Part shown: positions 32,350 through 42,397 of the stretch, in pieces
How the letters are laid out: the number at the start of each line of letters is the position of its first letter
Position numbering within the stretch: the first letter of the stretch is position 1
Origin: Halomonas sp. ML-15
GTDB lineage: Bacteria; Pseudomonadota; Gammaproteobacteria; Pseudomonadales; Halomonadaceae
Length of the DNA: 64,000 nt
Direction: 5' to 3'
Assembly (NCBI RefSeq): GCF_014779595.1
Contig: NZ_JACXZT010000019.1
Location: 535,185 to 599,184, forward strand
Made by a program: the position numbers and the translations under genes
The notes under the pieces: generated by a model
What the model was told of the DNA's origin: nothing
What the model saw: only the letters and a program-made list of their open reading frames with translations
The model's database searches: none

Positions 32350-33264
32350 TCAGCGGATGTGCTCGAGAATCCCGTCGAGTTCATCGAGACTCGCGTAACG
32401 AATCGTCAGGCGTCCCTTGCCCCCGCGACCGTGCTGGATCTTGACCGGCGCGCCGAGAAGATCGCCCAGGCGCGTTTCCAGTCGTGTCACATCGGGGCTG
32501 GGAGCGGGCTTGTCGGCCTTCTTCGGTTCACCGGCGGCGAGACGCTTGACCAGCGCCTCGGTATCGCGAACCGTGAGGTCCTGGTTGACCACTTCGTGAG
32601 CCGCACGGCGCTGCTTGGCGCCGCTCAACGACAGCAGCGCTCGGGCGTGCCCCATGTCCAGATCGCCGCGCTCGAGCAGCGTCTGCACCTCCGGGTCGAG
32701 CGCCATCAGCCGCAGCAGATTGGCCACCTGGGCCCGCGACTTACCCACCGCATCGGCGGTCTGCTGCTGGGTCAGCTCGAACTCCTCCATCAGACGTTTG
32801 AGGGCCATCGCCTCTTCCATCGGGTTGAGGTTCTCGCGCTGGATATTCTCGATCAGCGCCAGTGCCAGGGCGACCTGGTCGCTCACCTCGCGAATCACCG
32901 CGGGAATGGTGTCCAACTCGGCGAGTTGAGCCGCACGCCAGCGGCGTTCGCCGGCAATGATTTCGTAACGTGCCTCGCCGATCGGCCGCACCACGATCGG
33001 CTGCATCACCCCTTGAGCGCGAATCGAGTCGGCCAATTCTTCCAGCGCTTCGGGCTGGATATCACGGCGCGGCTGGTACTTGCCACGACTCAACTGCCCC
33101 AGCGGCAGACGCTCGAGGCGCTCCTCGGCAGCACCGGGCGGCGCCTCGACGGGATCTCCGCCGGCCTCTAGATCCACCTCGGCCAACGGCTCACCGTCGC
33201 GACGCCGAGCACTGCTGCCGATCAGGGCATCCAGGCCACGTCCCAAGGCACGTTTACGGGTCAT
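32350..33264 (-). CDS. parB: Chromosome partitioning protein ParB
   Basis: A 304 aa ParB/Spo0J. The N-terminal CTP-binding domain has the GERRWRAAQ motif; the HTH region is FELTQQQTADAVGKSRAQVANLLRL; the C-terminal dimerisation domain ends the protein. The start at 33264 (MTRKRALGRGLDALIG) is chosen because GAGGAAG lies 5 bp before it; a GTG six bases earlier is less likely. ParB loads at parS and condenses the origin region. I did not find a parS palindrome (TGTTTCACGTGAAACA type) anywhere in the window. Confidence 0.95.
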   Translation of the reverse strand: MTRKRALGRGLDALIGSSARRRDGEPLAEVDLEAGGDPVEAPPGAAEERLERLPLGQLSRGKYQPRRDIQPEALEELADSIRAQGVMQPIVVRPIGEARYEIIAGERRWRAAQLAELDTIPAVIREVSDQVALALALIENIQRENLNPMEEAMALKRLMEEFELTQQQTADAVGKSRAQVANLLRLMALDPEVQTLLERGDLDMGHARALLSLSGAKQRRAAHEVVNQDLTVRDTEALVKRLAAGEPKKADKPAPSPDVTRLETRLGDLLGAPVKIQHGRGGKGRLTIRYASLDELDGILEHIR

Positions 33265-33297
33265 CGGCACTTCCTCACTCGCAGATGGCGGTGTCGC

Positions 33298-34068
33298 TTA
33301 TAGCGACAGACGACGAATCAGTTCCTTGGCCAGCACCCGATGGGCCTGGCTGCCGCGCGAGAAGCGCGCGTACTTGGTCACCGGCAAGCCGTGGCTGGGC
33401 GCTTCGGCGACCCGCACGTTGCGCGGTATGGTGGTCTTGAGCAGCGTGTCACCGAAATAGTCGCGCAGCTGCTTGCTGATGTCTCGAGTCAGGCTGTTAC
33501 GCGAGTCGAACATGGTGCGCACGATGCCAAGAATCTCGAGATTGGGGTTCACGCTGTCCTTGATCTGTTCGACGGTGTCGAGCAGCGCCGAAAGCCCTTC
33601 GAGCGCGTAGAACTCGCACTGCAACGGGATCAGCAGGCCGTCGGCCGCGGTCAGCGCATTGACGGTGAGCATATTGAGCGACGGCGGGCAGTCGATCAGC
33701 ACCACGTCGTACTCGGCGGCCAGTTCACGCACCGCCTCCAGAAGGCAACGCTCGCGCCCCTCGTCGCGGTCGAGCAGGTCAACCTCGGCGGCGGTCAGGT
33801 CTCCGTTACCGGGCAGCAGCGCATAGCCGGCCTGGGGGCAGTCGAGAATCACCTCTGTGGCGCGTTTGTCACCCATCAGTACGTCGAGCACGCTGCCATC
33901 GAGCTCGTGCTTGTCGATGCCGCTGCCCATGGTGGCATGGCCTTGTGGATCGAGATCGACCAGCAGTACGCGTCGGTCAAGCGCTGCCAGGCTGGCGGCG
34001 AGGTTGACGGCTGTGGTGGTCTTGCCCACGCCACCTTTCTGATTGGTCAAGGCGATAATCTTGGTCAC
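33298..34068 (-). CDS. parA: Chromosome partitioning ATPase ParA (Soj)
   Basis: A 256 aa ParA/MinD ATPase with deviant Walker A (QKGGVGKTTTAVNLA, lysine 11 signature), switch I LLVDLDPQGHATMGSG and Walker B region VLIDCPPSLNMLTVNAL. Acts with ParB to move origins apart. It follows rsmG by 40 bp and precedes parB by 33 bp, the usual mnmG-rsmG-parA-parB order. Confidence 0.97.
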   Translation of the reverse strand: MTKIIALTNQKGGVGKTTTAVNLAASLAALDRRVLLVDLDPQGHATMGSGIDKHELDGSVLDVLMGDKRATEVILDCPQAGYALLPGNGDLTAAEVDLLDRDEGRERCLLEAVRELAAEYDVVLIDCPPSLNMLTVNALTAADGLLIPLQCEFYALEGLSALLDTVEQIKDSVNPNLEILGIVRTMFDSRNSLTRDISKQLRDYFGDTLLKTTIPRNVRVAEAPSHGLPVTKYARFSRGSQAHRVLAKELIRRLSL

Positions 34069-34108
34069 GAGCGACTTCCTTCCTTGTGCCGGCCTGCCGA
34101 GGGTAGGC

Positions 34109-34747
34109 CTAGGTGAGACCGAGGCGTTCGAGTACCAGCAGCTGCCGCTGAGCGCTCTCGAAGGGCACGTTCAGCGTATGACGCTGTCGCAGTCCGACGC
34201 TGGTCGGCAATCCTGCCAGTTCTTCGTCGGCGCCGGGGCCCTTCATGGCCAACCACTGCCCTCCAGGAGCGAGCAAATGATCGCTCAGCGCCACGAAGTC
34301 GTCGAGGCTGGCGAAGGCGCGTGAGATCACCTGATCAAACGGCTCTGCTTCGAGCGCTTCGACCCGCGCTTGAATCGGCGTCACGTTGTCGAGTCCCAAT
34401 TCCAGCACAGCCTGGCGTTGAAAGCGTACTTTCTTGCCATTGCTGTCGAGCAGGCTGACCTTGAGATGCGGGGCGAGAATCGCCAGCACCAGTCCGGGAA
34501 AGCCTGGCCCAGCGCCCACGTCGAGCAGTGTCGGCCCGCTCACAAAGGGTAGCACTGCGGCGCTGTCCAGCAGGTGGCGCGGCACCATCTCATCCAGCGA
34601 GCGTACCGCGGTGAGGTTATAGGCGCGGTTCCACTTGTGCAACAGCGCCAGCAGGGCGTGCAGTTGCTCGCGCTGATGGTGACTTGGAGTAATTTCGAGC
34701 TGAGCCAGCCCGTCGTCGAGTCGGGCTGCGATAGCGGTATCGATCAT
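34109..34747 (-). CDS. rsmG: 16S rRNA (G527-N7)-methyltransferase RsmG
   Basis: A 212 aa SAM-dependent methyltransferase. The SAM-binding motif is [17 protein letters not shown], followed by [16 protein letters not shown] and the VISRAFASL block. E. coli RsmG is 207 aa. The start overlaps the mnmG stop by 4 bp (ATGA). Loss of this enzyme gives low-level streptomycin resistance in other bacteria. Confidence 0.96.
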   Translation of the reverse strand: MIDTAIAARLDDGLAQLEITPSHHQREQLHALLALLHKWNRAYNLTAVRSLDEMVPRHLLDSAAVLPFVSGPTLLDVGAGPGFPGLVLAILAPHLKVSLLDSNGKKVRFQRQAVLELGLDNVTPIQARVEALEAEPFDQVISRAFASLDDFVALSDHLLAPGGQWLAMKGPGADEELAGLPTSVGLRQRHTLNVPFESAQRQLLVLERLGLT

Positions 34748-36648
34748 CCGTTAGCGACCCGAGTATCGTCCAGCAGACGGCGTTTCTTGAGATGGATCAG
34801 CAGAATCGACACGGCAGCCGGCGTTACTCCGGCGATCCGACCCGCTTGCGCCAAGGTGGCCGGGCGCGCCGCGTTGAGCTTCTGGCGAATCTCGTGGGAC
34901 AGCCCTTCGACGTTGTCGAAATCGAGCTCTGCCGGCAGCGGTGTCGCCTCGTGGCGTTTGAGTTTGTCGATCTCGTCCTGCTGACGAGCAATATAGCCCT
35001 GATACTTGGCCTGAATCTGGACCTGCTCAGCCACGGACTCATCGTCGACCGCCTGGCCTTGGATGCCCGGCAGCGAGGCGAGGTCGTGATAGTCCAGTTC
35101 GGGACGTTTCAGCAAATCGATCAATGAGTACTCATGCGTCAACGGTTTGCCGATTTTATCGGCAATGGACTGAGCGGCCTGGGTACCAGGTTGTACCCAG
35201 CTCGCCTTGAGGCGCGCTTGTTCGCGCTCGACCGCTTCGAGTTTGGTGCTGAACGCCGCCCAGCGGGTATCGTCCACCAGGCCCAGTTCTCGACCGATCT
35301 CGGTGAGTCGCAGGTCGGCGTTGTCTTCACGCAACAGCAGGCGGTACTCGGCCCGCGAGGTGAACATGCGGTAAGGCTCCTGAGTACCCATGCTGATCAG
35401 GTCATCGACCAGGACCCCCAGATATGCCTCATCACGACGCGGTGACCAGCTGGCCAAGCCTTGCGCCCGGCGTGCGGCGTTGAGACCGGCCAGCAGGCCC
35501 TGGGCGCCAGCTTCCTCGTAGCCGGTAGTGCCATTGATCTGTCCGGCAAAGAACAGATTGTCGATAAATTTGGTTTCCAGCGAGTGCTTGAGGTCGCGGG
35601 GATCGAAAAAGTCGTACTCGATGGCGTAACCGGGACGGGTGATATGGGCATTTTCAAGCCCCTTGATCGAGCGGACCACCTGGAGCTGCACGTCAAACGG
35701 CAGCGACGTGGATATGCCGTTGGGATAGAGCTCGTGGGTGTCCAGGCCTTCCGGCTCAACGAATATCTGATGGCTGGACTTGTCGGCAAAGCGGTGAACC
35801 TTGTCTTCGATCGACGGGCAGTAGCGCGGCCCAACACCATCGATTACCCCGGAATACATCGGTGAACGATCGAGATTGGCGAAGATGATCTCGTGGGTCC
35901 GCTCGTTGGTATGGGCGATATGGCAGCTGACCTGGCGCGGATGCATGCCGCGGTCGCCGAGGTAGGACATCACCGGAGTGGGACTATCGCCTGGCTGCTC
36001 CTCGAGCTGGCTGAAATCGACGCTCTTGGCATCCAGTCTCGGAGGGGTCCCGGTCTTCAGCCGTGAGACGTTGAACGGCAGGGCCCGCAGCCTCTCGGCC
36101 AGCGCGTTAGAGGATGGATCACCGGCGCGTCCCCCGCGGCTCTGATCGAGGCCGATATGAATCACCCCGCCCAGGAAAGTCCCGGTGCACAGCACGACGC
36201 TTTGGGCATGGAAGCGAATACCGGTTTCCGTGACCACCCCGGTGACGCTATCGCCGTCGACAATCAGGTCGCCAGCGGCTTGTTGGAACAGCGTCAAGTT
36301 GGGTTGCCGTTCCAGCATGCCGCGAATAGCGGCTTTGTAACGGATACGATCGGCTTGAGCCCGGGTGGCGCGAACGGCGGGACCCTTGCGAGCGTTGAGC
36401 ACCCGAAACTGGATCCCTCCCCGGTCAGTGGCCAGGGCCATGGCACCGCCCAGTGCATCGATCTCCTTGACCAGATGACTCTTGCCGATCCCGCCAATGG
36501 CCGGATTGCAGGACATCTGACCGAGGGTCTCGATGTTATGGGTCAGCAGCAGGGTCTGACAGCCCATGCGAGCGGAGGCCAGAGCGGCTTCGGTTCCCGC
36601 ATGGCCACCGCCGATGACGATGACGTCAAAGCGGTCGGGGTAATCCAC
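34744..36648 (-). CDS. mnmG: tRNA uridine 5-carboxymethylaminomethyl modification enzyme MnmG (GidA)
   Basis: A 634 aa FAD enzyme that, with MnmE, makes cmnm5U at the wobble position of tRNAs. The FAD-binding N terminus is [22 protein letters not shown]; further blocks are [35 protein letters not shown] and [10 protein letters not shown], with the C-terminal helical domain that binds MnmE. E. coli MnmG is 629 aa. Its partner mnmE is about 22 kb away at 58687, although the two are usually adjacent or near in this gene order. Its 5' side is an AT-rich, DnaA-box-containing region. Confidence 0.97.
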   Translation of the reverse strand: MDYPDRFDVIVIGGGHAGTEAALASARMGCQTLLLTHNIETLGQMSCNPAIGGIGKSHLVKEIDALGGAMALATDRGGIQFRVLNARKGPAVRATRAQADRIRYKAAIRGMLERQPNLTLFQQAAGDLIVDGDSVTGVVTETGIRFHAQSVVLCTGTFLGGVIHIGLDQSRGGRAGDPSSNALAERLRALPFNVSRLKTGTPPRLDAKSVDFSQLEEQPGDSPTPVMSYLGDRGMHPRQVSCHIAHTNERTHEIIFANLDRSPMYSGVIDGVGPRYCPSIEDKVHRFADKSSHQIFVEPEGLDTHELYPNGISTSLPFDVQLQVVRSIKGLENAHITRPGYAIEYDFFDPRDLKHSLETKFIDNLFFAGQINGTTGYEEAGAQGLLAGLNAARRAQGLASWSPRRDEAYLGVLVDDLISMGTQEPYRMFTSRAEYRLLLREDNADLRLTEIGRELGLVDDTRWAAFSTKLEAVEREQARLKASWVQPGTQAAQSIADKIGKPLTHEYSLIDLLKRPELDYHDLASLPGIQGQAVDDESVAEQVQIQAKYQGYIARQQDEIDKLKRHEATPLPAELDFDNVEGLSHEIRQKLNAARPATLAQAGRIAGVTPAAVSILLIHLKKRRLLDDTRVANG

Positions 36649-37148
36649 GTTGCACCTCGTATTGGCACCAACAGGCGCCTAAAAAATGATCAATCTCGAA
36701 AACTGGCCGCCCAGTATAAACCTCCTGTGGGTAACCGTCAGGGGTTTTCCACATGAGGTTGATCAGGTTCGGTCTGGACTGGGCTAACAAGAATAAAAAT
36801 AAGTAAAGTAAGTAAGAAGTTCTGTTGTTGTAGTTACTACTAGTGTGGACACTTTCTGTGGGTAAGCTCCCTTTCCCCATATTTTTCATTGCTTTGCATT
36901 GTTGACCATCGAGCGCACAAGCGGCGTATCAACAGCGGAGAGGTGGTCGAGAACCTGTGGATGAAAGTGGTAGTTGTGCACACCCCAAAGCGTGCACCGT
37001 TTATCCACCGAGCTCGTGGGCTCTTGTTACCGCGGTCGCGCACACCCTGGTGAAAAATTCACCAGCGCGATGGTGGCGGGGCTCGGAGAGGATTTCAGCG
37101 GGATGTAAATTTTTTTTGTCCACAGCCCCAAAAAGCGCCAAATAGCGC
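36649..37148. other. Candidate replication origin / DnaA-box region upstream of mnmG
   Basis: A gene-free stretch with an AT-rich direct-repeat-like tract (36789-36819, repeated AAGTAAG units) and several DnaA-box 9-mers one mismatch from TTATCCACA: 36726-36734 (reverse), 36745-36753, 36857-36865 (reverse), 36956-36964 (reverse), 37001-37009 and 37116-37124. GATC sites are present. The position beside mnmG matches oriC in E. coli. No box is perfect, so this competes with the rpmH-dnaA gap as the true origin. Confidence 0.5.
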
Positions 37149-37182
37149 AAAAAAAGGCCCGTCGCATAGCGACGGGCCTTTT
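37149..37182. terminator. Bidirectional terminator after glnQ
   Basis: A 10 bp perfect stem GGCCCGTCGC / GCGACGGGCC with loop ATA, flanked by A7 on the left and TTTT on the right. It ends the glnHPQ unit before the DnaA-box region. Confidence 0.9.
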
Positions 37183-37205
37183 AAAAAGGTGGTTGAGATA
37201 GCTAG

Positions 37206-37976
37206 TCAGTGCTTGAGAACCCGTGACAAGAAGCTTTGGGTACGGGCGTGCTGTGGATTGTCGAACACCTCGGCCGGGGGACCCTGCTCGATGATTTCGC
37301 CACTGTGGATATAGATCACCCGGTCGGCCACCTCGCGGGCAAAGCCCATCTCGTGGGTGACGATCATCATGGTCATGCCTTCCCGGGCCAGCTCGCGCAT
37401 GGCGTCGAGCACCTCACCGATCATCTCCGGGTCGAGGGCCGAGGTGGGCTCATCGAACAGCATTAATCTCGGCTCCATGGCCAGTGCCCTGGCCAGTGCC
37501 ACGCGCTGCTGCTGGCCGCCGGAGAGCTGGCTGGGGTACTTGTCGGCCTGGTCGCTGATGCCGACCCGCTCCAGCAATCGCTGGGCGGTGGCGCTGGCCT
37601 GCTGCCGGCTCACGCCGCGTACCTTGAGGGGGGCCAGGGTGATATTGTCGCGTACGCTGAGATGGGGAAACAGATTGAACTGCTGAAACACCATGCCGAC
37701 CTCGGTGCGGATGGTCTGCAGCGCCTTGCTGCTCTTGCCGTGCGGGGTCAGCGCGTTGCCGTCGACCTCGATATGGCCGTCCTGAAACTCCTCGAGGCCG
37801 TTGATGCAGCGGATCAACGTCGACTTGCCGGAGCCGCTGGCGCCGATGATCACCACCACTTCGCCGGGGGCGACGCTGAGTTCGATGTCCTTGAGCACGT
37901 GCAGGCTGCCAAAATGCTTGTTGACCAGTTGCATGTGCACGATGGGTTGAGACGCGGCGTTGGATTGGGTAGTCAT
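37206..37976 (-). CDS. glnQ: Polar amino acid ABC transporter ATPase, GlnQ-like
   Basis: A 256 aa ABC ATPase with Walker A ([18 protein letters not shown]), signature LSGGQQQR, Walker B ([14 protein letters not shown]) and H-loop ([14 protein letters not shown]). Closely matches GlnQ/ArtP-type subunits. About 15 residues precede the core. It is the last gene of glnH-glnP-glnQ, 10 bp after glnP, and ends before a strong terminator. Confidence 0.94.
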   Translation of the reverse strand: MTTQSNAASQPIVHMQLVNKHFGSLHVLKDIELSVAPGEVVVIIGASGSGKSTLIRCINGLEEFQDGHIEVDGNALTPHGKSSKALQTIRTEVGMVFQQFNLFPHLSVRDNITLAPLKVRGVSRQQASATAQRLLERVGISDQADKYPSQLSGGQQQRVALARALAMEPRLMLFDEPTSALDPEMIGEVLDAMRELAREGMTMMIVTHEMGFAREVADRVIYIHSGEIIEQGPPAEVFDNPQHARTQSFLSRVLKH

Positions 37977-37986
37977 GCAGGGCTCC

Positions 37987-38658
37987 TTATTGTCCGACCA
38001 GGCCGCGGCGCTCCAGCTGGCGCAGGATCAGCGAGAGTGTCCAGGTGATTGCCAGATACATCAGCGCCACCATGAAGTAGACCTCCAGGGCAGTGAAGGT
38101 GGTGGCGATATAGATCTGGCCTTGGCGCACCAGCTCGCCTACGCCGATCACCGAGAACAGCGAGGTATCCTTGATACTGATGATGCCCTGGTTACCCAGA
38201 GGGGGAATCATGCGCCGAAACGCCTGGGGCCAGATGATGTAGCGAAACGATTGGGTGCGTGACAAGCCCAGCGACAGGGATGCTTCACGCTGACCACGCT
38301 CGATCGACTGCACGCCGCCGCGCACGATCTCCGATATATAGGCGCCGGAGTTGATGGCGATGGCGGCAATGCCGGCTACCAGGGCGTTGATCGGGCCGCC
38401 TAGCAGTTGCGGCAGGCCGTAGAAGATGAACAGCACCTGCACCAGGATCGGGGTGCCACGAAACACTTCAACATAGAAGATCGCCGGCCAGCGCAGCCAG
38501 CGCAGTGGACTGATGCGCAGCAAGCCGAAGAAGATACCGATAAAAAAGCCGATGGCCAGGCCGCCGAAGGAGATCAGCAGCGTATAGGGAATGCCCGGTA
38601 GCAGATGGGGGATCGAGGCAAACGCCGCCGACCAGTTGAATTGAAAGGTCAGGTCCAC
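37987..38658 (-). CDS. glnP: Polar amino acid ABC transporter permease, GlnP-like
   Basis: A 223 aa permease of the His/Glu/Gln/Arg family with an N-terminal helix set and the EAA loop ([24 protein letters not shown] region around residue 110-130). E. coli GlnP is 219 aa. A 12 bp perfect hairpin in the 80 bp gap after glnH may protect the binding-protein transcript and lower permease expression. Confidence 0.92.
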   Translation of the reverse strand: MDLTFQFNWSAAFASIPHLLPGIPYTLLISFGGLAIGFFIGIFFGLLRISPLRWLRWPAIFYVEVFRGTPILVQVLFIFYGLPQLLGGPINALVAGIAAIAINSGAYISEIVRGGVQSIERGQREASLSLGLSRTQSFRYIIWPQAFRRMIPPLGNQGIISIKDTSLFSVIGVGELVRQGQIYIATTFTALEVYFMVALMYLAITWTLSLILRQLERRGLVGQ

Positions 38659-38695
38659 GTCAGGGTCTCCCGTTGAGGACAGGCAGTAGAACGTC

Positions 38696-38723
38696 GACGG
38701 GGCCGGGCGGACCCGGCCCCGTC
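38696..38723 (-). other. Strong intercistronic stem-loop between glnH and glnP
   Basis: Perfect 12 bp GC-rich stem GACGGGGCCGGG / CCCGGCCCCGTC with a 4-nt loop (CGGA on the plus strand) and no T-run. Such structures in binding-protein operons usually stabilise the upstream mRNA and set a higher level of the binding protein than of the membrane subunits. Confidence 0.75.
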
Positions 38724-38738
38724 AGGCTGGTGGGAGGA

Positions 38739-39524
38739 TCAATCGGCGTCGGGGGATTCGCCGAACCACTCTTCATAGATGGCATCGTAGGTGCCGTCTT
38801 CGCGCATCTCGGCGAGGGCCTGGTTGGCCGGCTCGACCCATTCGCTGCCCTGATGGAAGACGATACCGTACTGCTGGCCCTCGTAGAGCGGCCCGACCAC
38901 CTTGGTGCGGCCTTCGCCGCGGGTCTGGGAAAAGTAGGCGACGTTGGGGGCATCGTAGAAGGCGGCGTCGACGTTGCCTCCGAGCAGTGCCATATACATG
39001 TCGCTATTGCCCGGGTAGGGGGTGATATCGGCGTCGTCGCCAAGTGTTTCCTGAAGGTAGTCGTAACTGGTGGAGCCGATACGCGTGGCGATGCTCTTGC
39101 CTTCGAGGTCCTCGATGGTCTCGACGTCATCATTGTCGGCGCGGACGATGATCTGCAGGCCACTGTCGTAGTAGGGGTCGGAAAAATCGACGATTTCGGC
39201 CCGTTCTTCGGTGATCGTCACCCCAGCGATGGCAATCTCCTGATTGCCGGTCTGCACGGCGGGGATGATGCCGGCAAACTCCATGGTGGTGAGGTTGACC
39301 TCGAAGCCAGCGCGCTCGGCGACTTCGTTGATGATGTCCATGTCGAAGCCGATCATCTCGCCGGTATCGGGATCCATCATTTCGAAGGGCACGAAGCTTG
39401 GGTCGGTTACCACGTCGACGCTCGGCAGCTCGGCGAAGGCGGTGCTGGAGATGCCGAGACCCAAGGCAACGGCAGCGCTAAGCGCGGTGCGTGGCAGATA
39501 ACGATCTAGCAGATTGCTGTGCAT
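38739..39524 (-). CDS. glnH: Polar amino acid ABC transporter binding protein, GlnH-like
   Basis: A 261 aa periplasmic binding protein. Signal peptide to about AFA ([16 protein letters not shown]), then a SBP_bac_3 domain very like GlnH of E. coli: [50 protein letters not shown] and [21 protein letters not shown] chose the ATG at 39524 with GGGGA 6 bp before it; a second ATG at 39536 is possible. Glutamine is the likely ligand by similarity. It is first in the operon. Confidence 0.9.
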   Translation of the reverse strand: MHSNLLDRYLPRTALSAAVALGLGISSTAFAELPSVDVVTDPSFVPFEMMDPDTGEMIGFDMDIINEVAERAGFEVNLTTMEFAGIIPAVQTGNQEIAIAGVTITEERAEIVDFSDPYYDSGLQIIVRADNDDVETIEDLEGKSIATRIGSTSYDYLQETLGDDADITPYPGNSDMYMALLGGNVDAAFYDAPNVAYFSQTRGEGRTKVVGPLYEGQQYGIVFHQGSEWVEPANQALAEMREDGTYDAIYEEWFGESPDAD

Positions 39525-39627
39525 GTGGTTCCCCATTGTAGAACGATTGTTTATGGAACTCGCCAATAAACCATGGCGAGATAATGGGGAAGCGTCAAGC
39601 AGCAGCAGATTGTGCTGAGCCAGTGAT

Positions 39628-39981
39628 TCAGACCATGAAGGAGGCGCCGCAGCCGCAGGTGGTAGTGGCATTGGGGTTCTGGATCACGAAACGCGCGCCA
39701 GCTAGCCCCCGTTCGAAGTCGACGGTGGAGCCCACCAGATACTGATAGGAGAGAGGGTCGACGATCATCGCCACGTCATCGTAGTCGATCACGGTATCGT
39801 CATCGGCAACACTGTCTGCGAAGTCGAAGCCGTACTGGAAGCCGGAACAGCCGCCGCCGGTCACGTAGACACGCAGCTTGAGCGCTGTGTTGCCTTCTTC
39901 GCGAACCAGCTCGCGTAGTCTTGCCTGGGCGCTGTCGCTGAGAAACATCGGGCGCGGAACGAAGGATTCGGCACTGCTCAT
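39628..39981 (-). CDS. erpA: Iron-sulfur cluster insertion protein ErpA
   Basis: A 117 aa A-type carrier that delivers Fe-S clusters to apoproteins. The three ligand cysteines are Cys45 ([11 protein letters not shown]) and Cys109/Cys111 in TTCGCGASF. The block [25 protein letters not shown] matches ErpA rather than IscA or SufA. E. coli ErpA is 114 aa. It is a single gene upstream of glnH; a CTCGCCA/TGGCGAG stem at 39559-39580 lies between them. Confidence 0.94.
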   Translation of the reverse strand: MSSAESFVPRPMFLSDSAQARLRELVREEGNTALKLRVYVTGGGCSGFQYGFDFADSVADDDTVIDYDDVAMIVDPLSYQYLVGSTVDFERGLAGARFVIQNPNATTTCGCGASFMV

Positions 39982-40176
39982 GGATGAGCTCCTGAGCCAG
40001 AGGTGAATAAACTAACCGGACAGTCCGCCATTATCGACAATCCCTAGCAAAAGGGTCAACTTTTCGCGAATGGCCAAGGGTTGGCGCAACGCCAGGCTAT
40101 TGTATGCTTAACGCATACCCATGAGGTTTGGTGGCCAGTGCGTTTGGTTACTCGACCCCGCCGACAGGAGTCAGCC

Positions 40177-41928
40177 TTGCCTCGCTTGCGTCTACCTGAT
40201 TTGAGTCTTGAACGCTTCCGACGGCAGCTGGCCAATGTCGATGCGTTACCCCAGCTATGCGTGCTGGGGTTGGTATCTGGTCTGGTTACCGGTGGCCTGA
40301 TGGTAGGTTTCCGCTTGCTGCTCGACCTGGGCGGTTTGGCCTTCATGCCCGGCGGCGATCACGAAGCCTTTCAGGAATTGCCGCTTTGGGCGCGTGCCGC
40401 GCTGCCGATGATTGCGGTAACTCTGATCGGCCTGTGGTTGGGACGGCAGCCGCTTGCGGCACGCAAGCTCGGCGTAGGCCATGTCATCGAACGCCTTACC
40501 TACCATCAGGGGCGCTTTCCGCTGCGCAACTGGCTGAACCAGTGGTGGGTAGGGTGTGTGGCAGTACTCGGCGGTCTTTCCGCTGGCCGTGAAGGTCCGG
40601 CCATTCATCTGGGAGCGGCGGCTTCGAGCGGCATTGGCCAGCAGCTCCGTTTGCCCCACAACAGTCTCCGCGTGCTGGTCGCCTGCGGCACCGCGGCGGG
40701 GATCTCGGCGTCATTCAATACGCCTATCGCTGGGGTCATCTTTGCCATGGAAGTGGTGATGATGGAGTACACCATCGCCGGTTTCATGCCGGTGATCCTG
40801 GCGTCGACCATGGGCGCGCTGATCGCTCAACTGGTGTATGGCTCGGAGCCCGCCTTTCAGGTTCCCAGTGTGACCCTCGATTCGATGTTCAACCTGCCGT
40901 GGATCGTGGTGACCGCACTGGGTATTGGCCTGCTGGCCGGGCTATTTATCCACGTTGCGCGCAGCGGCGAAACGCTGGCGCGATGGCCGTGGTGGCAGCG
41001 GCTAACGGCGGTGGGGGTGGTGACCGGCGGCGTGGCGCTCTGGTACCCGGAAGTGCAGGGCATCGGCTATGACAGTCTGGATGCTACCCTCAACGGTGCC
41101 CTGGCGGTGGATGTGTTGCTGGCACTGGTGTTTGCCAAGCTGCTGCTGACCGCCTTTACCGTGGCCTGTGGGGTGCCGATCGGGATTATCGGTCCGATGC
41201 TGGTGGTGGGGGCTGCCGCAGGCGCGTTAAGTGGCATGCTGGGGCACTGGCTATGGCCTACCACCGCCTCGGATCCTGGGCTCTATGCCATGCTAGGCAT
41301 GGCGGCGATGATGGGGGCCGTGCTGCAGGCACCTCTGGCGGCGCTGATGGCGCTGCTCGAGCTGACCCACAATCCCAACATCATCCTGCCGGGGATGCTG
41401 GCGGTGGTGGTGTCGGGGTTGACCGCGCGTCAGCTGTGTCGCTGTGATGGCTTCTTCATCGCCGTGACCCGCAACGGCCTGCACCCCTTGCAGCAGCCGC
41501 TGATGCAGGCGCTGTCGCGGGTCTCGGTACCGGCAGTGATGGAGCGTAACGTGGCCACCACCCTGCGCTGGGTGGGGCGCGACGAGGCGCGCATGCTGCT
41601 CGCCGGCAAGCCTCTTTGGCTAGTGATCCTACGCTCCAAGGACGACAAGCCGACCTTGGCGCTGAAGGCCGCCGACCTGGCCCGGGCGATGAATGACGAT
41701 ACCCTGTGGAACGCCGAACACCGGCTCGACCTGCTGGAGGTGCCGGGCCAGCGGCTTGAGATGGCGCCGATTCATGTCCAGGCCACGCTCAGCGAAGCCT
41801 TTGATCTGCTCAACGACCATGCGGTAGATGCGCTATACGTCGAGAACACGCGACGGCCGAAGGGGCCACGAATTTCCGGTATCATCACCCGCGACGCCAT
41901 CGAAACCTATTACCGCTATCGTCGCTGA
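40177..41928 (+). CDS. CLC-type chloride channel/antiporter with C-terminal CBS region
   Basis: A 583 aa membrane protein of the CLC family. The GREGP motif with the gating Glu (about residue 139, SAGREGPAIHLGAAASSGIG) is intact. Two other filter motifs differ: GSGIP is GVGHV (99-103) and GxFAP is GIIGP (336-340). After the membrane part, residues from about 440 form a CBS-like region (VPAVMERNV, RISGIITRDAIETYYR). I chose a TTG start at 40177 because CAGGAG lies 6 bp before it; the frame is open to 40081. Whether it is a channel or an H+/Cl- exchanger cannot be told here. Confidence 0.85.
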   Translation: MPRLRLPDLSLERFRRQLANVDALPQLCVLGLVSGLVTGGLMVGFRLLLDLGGLAFMPGGDHEAFQELPLWARAALPMIAVTLIGLWLGRQPLAARKLGVGHVIERLTYHQGRFPLRNWLNQWWVGCVAVLGGLSAGREGPAIHLGAAASSGIGQQLRLPHNSLRVLVACGTAAGISASFNTPIAGVIFAMEVVMMEYTIAGFMPVILASTMGALIAQLVYGSEPAFQVPSVTLDSMFNLPWIVVTALGIGLLAGLFIHVARSGETLARWPWWQRLTAVGVVTGGVALWYPEVQGIGYDSLDATLNGALAVDVLLALVFAKLLLTAFTVACGVPIGIIGPMLVVGAAAGALSGMLGHWLWPTTASDPGLYAMLGMAAMMGAVLQAPLAALMALLELTHNPNIILPGMLAVVVSGLTARQLCRCDGFFIAVTRNGLHPLQQPLMQALSRVSVPAVMERNVATTLRWVGRDEARMLLAGKPLWLVILRSKDDKPTLALKAADLARAMNDDTLWNAEHRLDLLEVPGQRLEMAPIHVQATLSEAFDLLNDHAVDALYVENTRRPKGPRISGIITRDAIETYYRYRR

Positions 41929-41965
41929 ACACGGCGGCGAAGCCCCTATTGCCAGAGGAGCCGGC

Positions 41966-42397
41966 ATGTATCTGTGGATCAAGGCGCTGCACCTGATCGC
42001 CATCATTACCTGGTTTGCGGCACTGTTCTATCTGCCGCGACTGTTTGTCTACCACGCCATGGCGCGGGACAAGGGCGACCAGCAGGCCATCGACTACTTT
42101 CTGGTCATGGAGCGCAAGCTCTACCGCGGCATCATGTTGCCGTCGATGATCGCTGTGCTGGGCTTCGGTATCTGGCTTTTGGCGCTGGCGCCGGTATGGA
42201 TGACCCAGGGCTGGATGCACGTCAAGCTGCTCCTGGTGGTGCTGCTGGTGGGCTACCATCACGTCTGTCTGGCATATATGAAGAAATTTGCCGCTGGCGC
42301 CTGCGATAAATCCCATGTGTTTTTCCGCTGGTTCAACGAAGCGCCGGTCATTGCGTTGCTGATTATCGTGGTGCTGGCCGTGGTCAAGCCGTTCTGA
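41966..42397 (+). CDS. hemJ: Protoporphyrinogen IX oxidase HemJ-like membrane protein
   Basis: A 143 aa, four-helix membrane protein of the HemJ (TIGR00701) family, which oxidises protoporphyrinogen IX in haem synthesis. Family features are YLWIKALHLIAIITWFAALFYLPRLFVYHA with conserved His9, the RKLYRGIM region and KSHVFFRWFNEAPVIAL. GAGGAG precedes the ATG at 41966; the longer frame to 41828 overlaps the CLC gene and is not conserved. It is close to hemL (44023) and coupled to thiD by a TGATG overlap. Confidence 0.85.
   Translation: MYLWIKALHLIAIITWFAALFYLPRLFVYHAMARDKGDQQAIDYFLVMERKLYRGIMLPSMIAVLGFGIWLLALAPVWMTQGWMHVKLLLVVLLVGYHHVCLAYMKKFAAGACDKSHVFFRWFNEAPVIALLIIVVLAVVKPF

Noticed and set aside
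32350-37205. parS site near parA-parB
   Set aside because: I looked for TGTTTCACGTGAAACA or TGTTCCACGTGGAACA type palindromes here and elsewhere in the window and saw none.
41828-41965. Upstream extension of hemJ into the CLC gene
   Set aside because: The residues are not hydrophobic or conserved, and GAGGAG points to the ATG at 41966.
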